From NCBI GenBank assembly GCA_951640195.1, contig OX621163.1, positions 434,001 to 498,000 of the forward strand: a stretch of 64,000 bases of DNA. Reading direction: 5' to 3'. The number at the start of each line of letters is the position of its first letter. The first letter of the stretch is position 1. The translations under genes and the position numbers were made by a program. The DNA is from Porpolomopsis calyptriformis (lineage: Eukaryota; Basidiomycota; Agaricomycetes; Agaricales; Hygrophoraceae). The notes beneath the pieces were generated by a model. It ran no database searches, was not told where the DNA came from, and saw nothing but the letters and a program-made list of their open reading frames with translations. This document shows positions 33,622 to 43,226 of this stretch, one piece after another.

Positions 33622-34764
33622 ATGACCAAAGTCGAGGATGTGAGTTTGGACGGGATCACCCCAGATGATATTATTATCGCGTACGCGTTGTTTTTCTTCT
33701 CTTGTGATAAATCTCGTCCATAATGCATTTTTGCTGTACAAGTCTTATGGGCCCTACAGGAGCTGGGAAGAGCGCTGTGAGACCCCCCTTTTTATCTGGA
33801 CGATCTTCTCCCCTCAATGGTCCGAATAGTTCATTAATGTCGCCACCGAGCAAGACGGCGCCACCGTTGGCCACGCCTTGCAATCCTTCACGGTTGACAT
33901 TCGGGCAGTGAGAATTCCCCATCCAGCAACCAGCCGGCCTATTGTCTTCGTTGATACCCCTGGATTCGATGACACGAACAAGTCAGATACCGAAATTCTC
34001 AAAATGTTGGCACGTTGGTTAGAGAAAACGTAAGGTGGCGCTTTGTGTTTACCCACCCTCATTATTTAAATATTAACAGGTACAAAAATAAGATCAAATT
34101 AGCAGGGATCATCTACGTACATCGGATCACCGACAACCGCATGTCAGGGACGCCGTTTAGGAACCTGCGCATGTTTGCGAACCTTTGTGGCGACCAAGCC
34201 GTCCGGAATGTCGTTCTTGCAACGACAATGTGGAGCTTAGTTCAAAAGGATGTCGGGCTGTCGCGCGAATCTGAGTTGAGGTCAAAGTACTGGAAACCAA
34301 TGTTAGAAAACGGGTCCGCCACCGCTCGTTTCGTGAACACGCTTGAATCAGCTTGGAACATCGTGGACAGTCTCATCGAAAAAGAACCTGTTGATTCTCT
34401 CCTACTACAGGAGGAGTTGGTCGACCTCAACCGGCGGCTCAGCGAGACTCAAGCCGGCAAGACTTTGTTCAGCGTACTGCAAGATCTCCTGGCGAATCAG
34501 CAAGAGATGATCCGACAACTCAAACAAGAGGCTGAACTTCAGAAAAACCATGATTTGGCGCGGCTGCTGAACGAACAGTGGGAGAAGCTGCAGCGGGACC
34601 TTCAGAACACATTCGATCAGATCGAGGAAATCAGAGTCCCACTTGGACGGCGAATCCGTTTGCTCTTTACATTTAGGAGGAGCCGAGCTGTAAGCACCAT
34701 TTATCCCTCTGAAAACAATTGCATCTCACCTCGCCGTTAGCACGCACTGAAAATATTTGAATGA
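33622..34764 (+). CDS. GTPase 6: AIG1/GIMAP-like GTPase, paralogue of GTPase 2
   Basis: About 308 residues in exons 33622-33680 (59 nt, ends DDIIIA), 33743-33776 (34-nt P-loop exon, LMGPTGAGKSA), 33830-34029 (200 nt), 34080-34689 (610 nt) and 34741-34764. The 59/34/610/24-nt exons are the same lengths as in GTPase 2; only the third differs, 200 against 194 nt. Switch I is VGHALQSFT and G3 is DTPGFDDTNKSD. YVHRITDNRMSGTP, ANLCGDQAVRNVVLATTMW, a coiled coil (LLANQQEMIRQLKQEAELQ) and a basic-hydrophobic RRIRLLFTFRRSRA patch follow, ending in HALKIFE. Reading through the last donor would instead give a stop at 34740. Confidence 0.83.
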
Positions 34765-35174
34765 GGTGATCAGGCTAGAGTTGAGGAGGCAATATCAATG
34801 CCGAGAAATACCACAATTAAAGACATGAAGGTTGTGGCCTCGAGGCAGCCAGGAGCGCGATATCGATAGTGTTGGGATCAATAGGTGAATTTGTGGTGTT
34901 TCTTATTCAGTTCCGTTCATGAAGGTCGAAACTACTCTGCTATTTAACCTAAAGTGACCCTACCATTATCACATTGAACATACGAAAGGAAAAAAGAAGA
35001 TACTATTTATACAGCGAACTCAAATATCATGATTACCCTGGTTAACATGAACAGGGAGCAAAAAAGGAACATATGGCGAATATCTCGGTGTCAGTACGTA
35101 CAGAAAGAGTGTAGCCAGTATCCTTTAGCGATGCATTTTCGCGCAAAAATGTACAATCAACCGTCACACTCTGC
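34765..35174. other. Convergent intergenic region
   Basis: About 410 bp between GTPase 6 and the convergent Cys-rich gene; no gene content recognised. Confidence 0.4.
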
Positions 35175-36907
35175 TCACCGTTCAGGAAGCAACATGACCT
35201 CACCGGTCTTGTCAGGTGAGTCAGGTTCAGCAACAAACTCCCCGTCAGGATCGACATATCGGTACCCCTGCTCTTGGTACCCTTCTTCTACCCCGTCCAC
35301 AGGGAACTGATATTGAGAAAAAATCTCCTGCCGGTCCTCCCGTCTGGATTGATCTCGTGTCTCTGCGGTAACAGGCAAGCCATCGCCGGTTTCTGAGAGC
35401 GAGGTGGGTGAGGCGGTTATGATGCGGTCATACATAATACCCGTCGTCGACCTGGGGATCTCGGTGGCAAACGCTGGTGTAGCAGAGCGTACCAACTGAG
35501 TTTCGACCGTGACGTTGATCCGAGGGAGACCGTTCTCATCGTTCTCATCACTACTATTTTCGTTATTGTTACGACTGGGTGCTCGGTCTGCGGTTGAAAG
35601 CAGTCGGGGGAATGGAATAAGGGGTTGACGTGGGGTTTGTGATTCTTGTCGGTGCGGTTGGTACTGGAATGGACGGGGACGGTATTGATATTGATAGGGT
35701 TGCTGGGGTTGGGGCTGGGTTGGAGGCTGGTATTGCGAGCGCAAAGGCAGTTGGGGTTGCGATTCGGGTGTCGGGGTATGGATCAGTGGATGGCGTGGGG
35801 GGAATGAATATGCGGGTGAGGAGGTGACACTTCCGGAGAAAAATGTATAGACATAGAAGGGGGAGGATGAGTTATTGGCGGCCGAGGAGGAGGCCGTTTG
35901 ATCGTGTTGAGGGGTGTGAGAAGATGTGGCAGATGGGTACGAGCGGGTGTGGGACTGCGCATGCCAGTATCGAGATCCTTCGGGGTGAAGTGGTCCTGAA
36001 GTGCTGGCGCGACCATTTGAGCGCGACGTGAAGATGCCTTCTGATGCTGTTTTACATGGTTTATATCGTGTTCCTAGAGGTTTCCCACTGAAAAGGTGAT
36101 GTAAAAATTAGGAGTGATAGAATGACGAAAGGGTAAGCCTTACCACACAGCACAGCCGATCCCTTCCCGGACGCAGCCACATGCACTTCGCACAATTTTC
36201 GCGACTGCCGCACGGTCAAAATAGGCCGCGTCAAGTCCGATGACTGCACCTGTGGACGCCTCGTTTTTTGCAGTGAACACGCCTAGTCGTCGGCGGGGTG
36301 AGGCGTTCATGTGTAACAAGGCACCACAGCCGCCGGAGTTTCGAGGTGGCGTCCGTTTTGGTGTGGATGATGTGTGAGTGTAATCTGTGGGAGGGTACAA
36401 TGGCAGAATAGAAGGCTCGTATGGTTTTGTTGTCCAGTCGCTCGTACGAACATCAACGTCCATCTCACTCTCTAAATCATCGCCTCCGCAAAACAAAGTA
36501 TAGGGGAAGTCGTCTGGCTCCTCGGTGACATCGCCCCTGGATCTGCCCCGTCCATTCCCGTACCCATACCCGGATCTGAGTCGCTCTCGGTCAACGCTAG
36601 TATTCCGAGCGAACACAGGTCCATCATCTGGCTCCGGTTCAAGTTCTGATTCTGAGGTGGGTGAGCCACCTCCGGTGGCTGCAGGATTATCCCTAGGTTC
36701 CTGCACTGATAGAGTAGGCTGTGCGCCCATAGGCCCATGTTCAAGTCTCATAGCGCCTCTCCTTCGTAAACGCGAGGCCTCACCCTGACGAACAAGGTCT
36801 GAAAGGACGATAGAGTCATCTGCATCCGTTGGGACCGGGATTGAATGCGGCTGGGATGGCGTAGAGTGCCCGAACGTCTGTGGTCTAGGTCTGTAGATTA
36901 TAGGCAT
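35175..36907 (-). CDS. Uncharacterised basidiomycete protein with Cys-rich putative zinc-binding module
   Basis: Two exons on the minus strand, 36907-36144 and 36087-35175, give 558 residues. The N-terminal half is disordered (MPIIYRPRPQTFGHSTP, Glu/Pro/Ser-rich). The central part is conserved-looking: FCGGDD, then GGCGALLHMNAS, GAVIGLDAAYFDRAAV, SACGCVREGIGCAVCGKPLG and TRYKPC, with the intron splitting the CAVC cysteine codon. The spaced cysteines (CGC, CAVC, C) suggest a metal-binding site. The C-terminal half is Pro/Gln/Tyr-rich (QPPTQPQPQQPYQYQYRP) and then acidic. I have seen this type as a hypothetical protein in mushrooms but know of no function. Confidence 0.65.
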
Positions 36908-37482
36908 CCTTGGTAGAGCTGAGGCAGTCGTGGAGTGCGGCGGAGTCAGGGAGCTGTACTTTGCATGCGCACGGCATGTCGTTGCCTCATGGGATTATGT
37001 AATTTCACTGACTGTGGCGTTCCTTGAAACTCATGATCGCTCTCACCGCCGAACCCGTTCCGCTCTCAAACAAACCGCGCTTGAAGCGCAATTGACCCTT
37101 GGCAGCAGATCATACTCGTTCCCAGTGGCCCTGATGGTGTGATCGCCCTGTTCAACATGGCTCTGGACGGCCGGGGAGCCGCCCGTCGTTCAATTTCTGC
37201 AAGTGCTGTCCATCGTACAGGTTTTCGGCCTTCAAACCTCGGGATTTTGTCGGCATCCACGCAATCTCCGATGCTTGAAATGTCAATTGGGTCGAAAAAT
37301 CCGTGTGAAAATGGGGCAAGAAAGACAAATGAATTCCCCCTGTCGCTGCCAAATCCGTTCGGTCTCTGCTGATCGTTTGGGATGCCTGCTGCATTCAGCG
37401 TTCAAACCTCGTGCCCATGCTCAGCTCCCTTTCAACGCAACATCACGTACTCAGAAAATAAAAAGCTCGTCTCTCGTTCGCA
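36908..37482. other. Divergent intergenic region
   Basis: About 575 bp between the Cys-rich gene (minus) and the double GTPase gene (plus). Overlapping short open frames on both strands have no supporting features. Confidence 0.4.
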
Positions 37483-39103
37483 ATGGTCAAATACGAGCCC
37501 ATAAAAATTGGAGATCTTTCTCAAAAAGATATTGTCATCGCGTTCGTCTCTTGTTTCTTCAGGTCGGAATTGATCAAAACTATTGAACAGACTCATGGGT
37601 CCCACGGGGGCGGGGATGAGTACAGTGAGCCGCATTCCGACTTTCAATGACCCCGTTTAATGGGAGCAGTTTATAAACATCGCAACCTGTCAAGATGAGC
37701 CTACAGTCGGCCACGGTTTGCAGCCTTTCACCAACGATTTTCGAGCCGTCAGAGTGGCCCACCCCAGAACCAGCCGACAGATCGTCTTCGTCGATACCCC
37801 CGGTTTCGATGATTCGCGCAAATCCGATTATGAGATCTTGAAGATCATGGTTGAGGTTGGGTGATTGGAACAACTCATGTGGTTAACAACTCATCGTTCT
37901 GTGCAGCTTTTCAGGCAGAAAAACAGAATTAGCCTTGCAGGAATCATCTATTTGCATCGGATATCCGATAATCGAAAGATAACAAATAGGATACCGTTTA
38001 TAAACCTGCGCATGTTCACGGATCTCTGTGGCGAAGACGCGATTCGGAACGTGATTCTTGTCACGACGATGTGGGGCCAAGTTGAGACAGCAATAGGAGC
38101 ACGACGCGAGGATGAACTCAGACGAAGGTTCTGGAAATCGATGTTGGATTATGGATCATGTATTGCACGATTCTTGGACTCCTTCGAGTCTACATGGGAG
38201 ATTGTTGACGCTATTGTTGACAAATCGCGGCCTGTGTCTCTTTCTTCGGCCCTAGAAGAGACAAATATTCCCGAAAGCCAGCTCACCGTGGACGGAGCCA
38301 TTACCCCAGGTAGAGTACAAGGCCGACGTATTCCAGCGAGGGAAATTATTCAACAAGACTTTGTCATTGTGTGAGGCCATTCACCACGAGTTTCAAAGGG
38401 TTCGGCTAACCATCCAGGGTACTAGGGTATTTGGACCTGCGGGGACAGGGAAGAGTTCTGTGAGTCATGCATTTACCATAGGATCCGATACATAATGAAC
38501 CAGGACAGTAGTTTATAAACACTGCGATCAACGGCCTCGAGGTACCTATCGGCCACAGTCTAGCATCCTGTACCATGGACATTCAGAATGTCAGATGCAG
38601 ACACCCTCGCAATGGGAGCCGCGCCATCGTCTTTGTAGATACGCCTGCACCTGGTAACGACACGAAGCAGGACGCTGAGATCATCAACTGGATGGATACA
38701 ACGTGAGTTAACTCCATCGATTTATAGAACCTGCCAACTCTTTCAATCCAGCCCTTTGCGCAGAAGGAGTGTCGACGGCATCATTTACATGCACAGAATA
38801 TCGGATTTGCGGATGACGGAGTCTCCCATCGCACACGTCAAAACCTTCGAGAAACTGTGTGGCACTAATTTTGCACGAAAACTTGTCTTCGTTACGACGA
38901 TGTGGGACCTCGTTGACACACAGACAGGAGAACGTCGCGAGAATGAATTGTTCACGAAATATTGGGGCTCCTTTATCGCTCAAGGGTCAGGTATGATTCG
39001 TTTCGACAATACGATAGAGTCTGCTTGGGATGCAGTTAATCTTCTCATGGCACCCCCTGCCCGTCCAGCTTCTGGAGACGGTCTTTACCAAGCTATGAGA
39101 TGA
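37483..39103 (+). CDS. GTPase 7-8: tandem double G-domain protein with degenerate first P-loop
   Basis: Seven exons can be joined into one 439-residue frame: 37483-37541, 37591-37624, 37670-37855, 37907-38370, 38426-38459, 38512-38702 and 38752-39103. Domain one resembles GTPases 2 and 6, but its P-loop reads GPTGAGMST (Met for the essential Lys). G3 is DTPGFDDSRKSD; YLHRISDNRK and LVTTMW follow, and it lacks the coiled coil. A short linker (REIIQQDFVIV) takes the place of the usual N-terminal motif of the second domain. Domain two is like GTPases 5 and 9, with VFGPAGTGKSS on its own 34-nt exon, DTPAPGNDT and YMHRISDLRMTESP. No separate start for the second half was found. The intron after 37855 uses a weak donor and the expected donor has been lost. 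Confidence 0.68.
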
Positions 39104-39389
39104 GGGCGGTTGATGAATCCATGTAGATATCGAGTAGCTAAGTTCTGCCACATCCTTATATGGCATCAAAACTACCAAACCTGATTTTTGCTTGTGCGTA
39201 CGGTACGCGCTCACATCGACTCAAAGACCGCAAGGGGGTGGGTCACACGAGGAACATTATAATTTATTAATATGTTCTCTTCACTGTCACACCTTAGGCG
39301 TGCGTGCCACTAAAGACCATGAGGTTGACACGTTGTGTAGTGCCCCTCTTGACATCCCACGGCAACGTATCTCCCCAACCCCAAACGAT
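39104..39389. other. Intergenic region upstream of GTPase 9
   Basis: About 285 bp. The frame of GTPase 9 stays open upstream to 39192, so a longer N-terminus is possible. Confidence 0.35.
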
Positions 39390-40220
39390 ATGGGTTTAAG
39401 AGAGTTTCTAAACGAACTTTTCACGCGTCAGGTAGAGGTGGACGACATTTCGACTCAGGACATCGTCATTGTGTAGGTGTTGTTCCCATCTAATGTGCCA
39501 CGCCAACAGTTTACTGAGATTACTCACAATCTCGCAGTGTAATCGGCCCAACAGGAGCTGGGAAGAGCACGGTAAGTTCGAGCAATTGCTACGGTCCCTA
39601 GAACCATAATCAAGCCGCTTAGAAAGTTCATCAATGCCGCGACAAACGGCCGTGAGATTCCCATCGGTCATGGCCTCTCGTCATGTACCGCGGACGTGCA
39701 GAATGTCAAATGCACTTACCCATTAGATGAAAGGCGCCATGTCGTCTTCGTGGATACCCCCGCGTTTAACCACGATGTGAAGACCCCCGCTGAGATTGGG
39801 AGAACGATCAATAAGTGGCTAGAGAAGACGTAAGCGAATCCTCTATCACTGTTTTGTAAACAACACCCGTATTCATATGTACCTCGTCCTTGTCCAAGGT
39901 ATGCGCGGAAAAACAAGGTAGCCGGAATCATCTATATGCACAGAATCTCGGATGCGCGAATGACCGAAGCGCCGCTCACGCATCTCCTTTCGTTTGAAAG
40001 ATTATGCAGAGAGGACGTCACGAGAAAGATCATCCTCGCAACAACAATGTGGGGGCTTGTTGATAAAGACAAGGGAGGCCGTCGCGAGCAAGAATTACGA
40101 TCGAACTATTGGAAGACGATGATCGCCCGTGGATCCGATATAGTTCGATACGAAGACACAGCAGAGTCGGCTTGGAAGATTGTCAAGTTACTCTTGGACG
40201 GTCCCGAGAATGATCGATAG
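39390..40220 (+). CDS. GTPase 9: short AIG1-like GTPase with DTPA box
   Basis: About 213 residues in exons 39390-39472 (ends TQDIVIV), 39538-39571 (34-nt P-loop exon, VIGPTGAGKST), 39627-39829 and 39899-40220. Switch I is IGHGLSSCT; G3 is DTPAFNHD, as in GTPase 5. YMHRISDARMTEAP, ERLCREDVTRKIILATTMW and SAWKIVKLLLDGPENDR complete a bare G domain. It is a head-to-tail neighbour of the double GTPase, 287 bp away, and resembles that gene's second half, which suggests tandem duplication. The start is chosen to give a short first exon like the paralogues. Confidence 0.8.
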
Positions 40221-41560
40221 GGTAAGACTGCTGCAAATTCCCAGACTTCCAGGCGAGGAAAGGGGATCGCGATCCACCGACATATACTCAGGATAAAGCC
40301 ACTCCGAGAGCGGCCCCTCTGACATCTTCATATATGACGTCACTACCAACCTGTAATTGTAGACTGCAGTGCAAAATGTTTTGACCGTAGCATGCCCTAC
40401 GTTGTTCGCGAAAGCTTCGTTAATGTGAGATGTGGACAGAGGAGCCTGAACACCCACATCAAACACTTGGCACAGCACAAGATTGATCCCCCAAAGTTGG
40501 GCCAAAAAGCCGTATGGAACGATCAACAAACTCATTATTGGCTTTGCTGGCCATCGTGTACTGCTTTTTTGGCCTCCCTCATTGCTGCTGCGACTTCGTC
40601 GTATTGAAGATGATGATTACTCTTCGTGAGGGGTGACGCCCAGTTGCTGCTGCCGGAACCTCGACCAACTGTACAGCTAGAAGGACCATAGCTGCTGTTA
40701 ATATCTTGGATGCGAACCACAATCAGATGATTGTAGACCTTTTTTCAACTCTATGTTTGCTGTCCCGAAAAGGGGCAATCACCGGGCAAATTCCTTAAAA
40801 ATGTAGTGCCAGCTTGTAATCCTTCGACTTGGCACTGCTAGACTCTAATTTTGTTGAAATATCCCTGCCATCTGGGGGAGAATGCGCCTATTCGGAATGT
40901 CCCTCGAGGGTGTTCAGGTGGCCACCACTGACTAACAGCCGAAGAGTTTATCGCCAGATCCACGATTGAAGTGTCGAATGTCTTTTCATCGTCCGTATGC
41001 GTAGATCCCATGATGTCTCGTCGAATCCGTTTGCGGGAATGTCCATCTCTTTCCTATACGTTTCGAGGAAGGACAGGTAGAATGCAAGTAAGCTGAAATG
41101 CGCGTCCGGATTCGCGTTGATCGATCAGGCTAGTTTTTGAGGTAGCAGACAGTTTATGGCCGCTGAAGGGTTCAGTTCATCGCTCGCCAGAAGGCGTAGA
41201 CGTTCACAAAGGTGGCGATTTGGCTTGAGGAGGTCTACACACTATATCTGTTTGGAGGGCAGAGTCTTGTCGAGAGTTGTTTACAGCCGACTAGTGGCAG
41301 TGGTAGAACACACCGGCTTCTGCTCTTCCTTGTCATCTGATTGAGTGGAGCATGGCAACGACAGAAGCGTAAGATGAACGTTAGACGCCGAGGCACAATG
41401 TATTCTGTTGTTCTGTTGATGGTAGCCCGGGAATTTTCCTTTACTGGGTATGTTTTGTATTACATTCACGGCAAAGAAATACATTTCTACCTTCATTTGA
41501 CAGTCCAAACTCACGATACAATAGGGCAGCAATACGTGCGTATTCCGGATCTCCACAGAC
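40221..41560. other. Gene-poor region
   Basis: About 1.3 kb. A minus-strand frame (40535-40720) ends in a helical, gene-like segment (YDEVAAAMREAKKAVHDGQ) preceded by GPSSCTVGRGSGSSNWASP and could be a last exon of an unrecognised minus-strand gene or a relic. No family was identified; the other open frames here look accidental. Confidence 0.3.
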
Positions 41561-42482
41561 TTATTGATAAGCTTGATCGAAACGAACAGTTCGGACTTGT
41601 TGCTTCCGCAGGTCAACGATCTGAACCGGGAGATCCAAAGATAGAGACTTGGAGGAGCTGGTGGCGCTCGAAGGTGCCTCGTTTAAAGAATCAGAAGACG
41701 AGGACGCCACCGACCAAGGCTGACTTTGTTTCTGCCTCCGCCAACGACGGTAAAACAAAAATGCTGCGATCCCGGCTACAACAAAGAAAAGGCTACAGAT
41801 GACACCGAGCAGGATGTCGTCCAGTGGTTGTGGTACACCATGACTCGACCTCGCTGCAGAGCCGAGCGAGGAAGAAGGTAGGGCGGGACTCGGAGGGGGT
41901 GGGTTTGTGTCAGAAGGATCCAGGACTGTATAACTAAACACGTTGGATTAGCAATGGCTCTGAGAAGGAAGATTGGCTCTTACATCAGCGCATTGATGAC
42001 CACGTACATCCCATCGGGCCACATGGAAGCTACGAATGTGTGCGGTGTATTTGACAACCCAGCCTGCCCCCACAACACTTGCGCTGGCTCGTCTTCAGAA
42101 TCGCCAATGGTGCCGTTGTGTGAATCGGTCATGTCGATCAAAGTGGGTGTATCCGAATCCACGGTCACAAGGGTGTTGACAGTGTAGGGCCAGAGTGGCG
42201 CCATATAGTATATGGCGATGCCTAAGTGGAAGACTAAGTGGGACGAACGAGAGGAGAATATTAGCACAAACCTGTAAAGTTGAAGGTAGCCGTCGCATTC
42301 CTGTCCTCACTGAAGGCATGAACCCCTCCATAGGCTAACGACGACGGATTCTGTCCCCATGTCCCATTATAGACGATTGAGGGGTCTGTGGATGCGATGG
42401 TAATGTTATGTGCTGCATACACCATGGCATCCTGGAAGAGAGCGGGGAGGATCAGGAGCAGCAATCCAAGTCTCCAAGTCAT
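41561..42482 (-). CDS. Single-pass surface protein, basidiomycete two-segment ectodomain type
   Basis: Three exons on the minus strand (42482-42272, 42221-41984, 41933-41561) encode 273 residues. A signal peptide (LGLLLLILPALFQDAMVYA) precedes an ectodomain with N-glycosylation sites and the family-like blocks PSIVYNGTW, FNFTGIAIYYMAPLWPYTV, DSDTPTLIDMTD and VLWGQAGLSNTPHTFV. A Pro/Ser-rich stalk leads to one membrane helix (ILLGVICSLFFVVAGIAAFLFY) with a basic RRWRRQK stop-transfer and a Ser-rich cytoplasmic tail. This architecture is very common in Agaricomycetes; a role in wall or signal sensing is often supposed but not shown. Confidence 0.8.
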
Positions 42483-43226
42483 CGAGCCGTGGATACACTC
42501 TTGCTGTGGGCAACTTATCTACAGACGGAACGGCGGGGTCGCATTGAGGATTGCACGGGTTTGTGATGTTTATTATCAGAAAGAAGAGCGTCCGAGACAG
42601 CGAACCCCCTTTTGACAGTTGTGCTTTATCACCGAAAGCGCTTGACGACAACCGGTGGCCCTCGAATGTGAGCCAGACATGGTGGGAAACGATACTGGAT
42701 AACCTGGAGGATGAGAGTTGGCCAATATCGCTGGCCACAATCCAGAAATAAAGGTTGAAGAACGTGGTCGTTTTGATGGACGCGCGCGGCTGTCGGGTGT
42801 TTCGCCTCGAGGTTACCCTAGACCGTGTTGGGCGTTGTTCTGTGCTATCAATATCTGACACTATTCCTGCGATGGAGTCAATCATTCAACGACATAACCC
42901 TTTGGTAGCCATGAGGATGACTGGCGGCACATCTCCAAGTTGATATCTCGACTCGAGGGTGTTCAATGTTGAGTATCTCCGGTGCTTTTTATGTCTTCTT
43001 GAGAATGCCCTCCAAAGCTGATCTACATCACGCTGTCCCTGGACACCTCATGCTATCGTGTTTATTCCCCCACTGCCTGCAGCTCTAGAATTTCGTCCTA
43101 AATTTAGCAAGAAACAGGACGCTCGCAGATTCACCCGGGGATCCGGCCTTCCTTATTCATGGAATACTTATATTATGTGCACCGGCCGCATGTAGCACCC
43201 TATGCTTTCTCTGGCTGATCTACACA
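42483..43226. other. Divergent intergenic region
   Basis: About 745 bp between the surface-protein gene and the phospholipase gene. No gene was recognised; it should hold both promoters. Confidence 0.4.

Noticed and set aside
38426..39103. Second half of the double GTPase as an independent gene
   Set aside because: No start codon with a short N-terminal exon was found; the linker supplies the DFVIV motif and a correct phase for the 34-nt exon, so one gene is simpler.
40188..40720. Possible minus-strand gene downstream of GTPase 9
   Set aside because: A helical tail reads gene-like, but upstream exons could not be found and one frame overlaps the GTPase 9 stop region.
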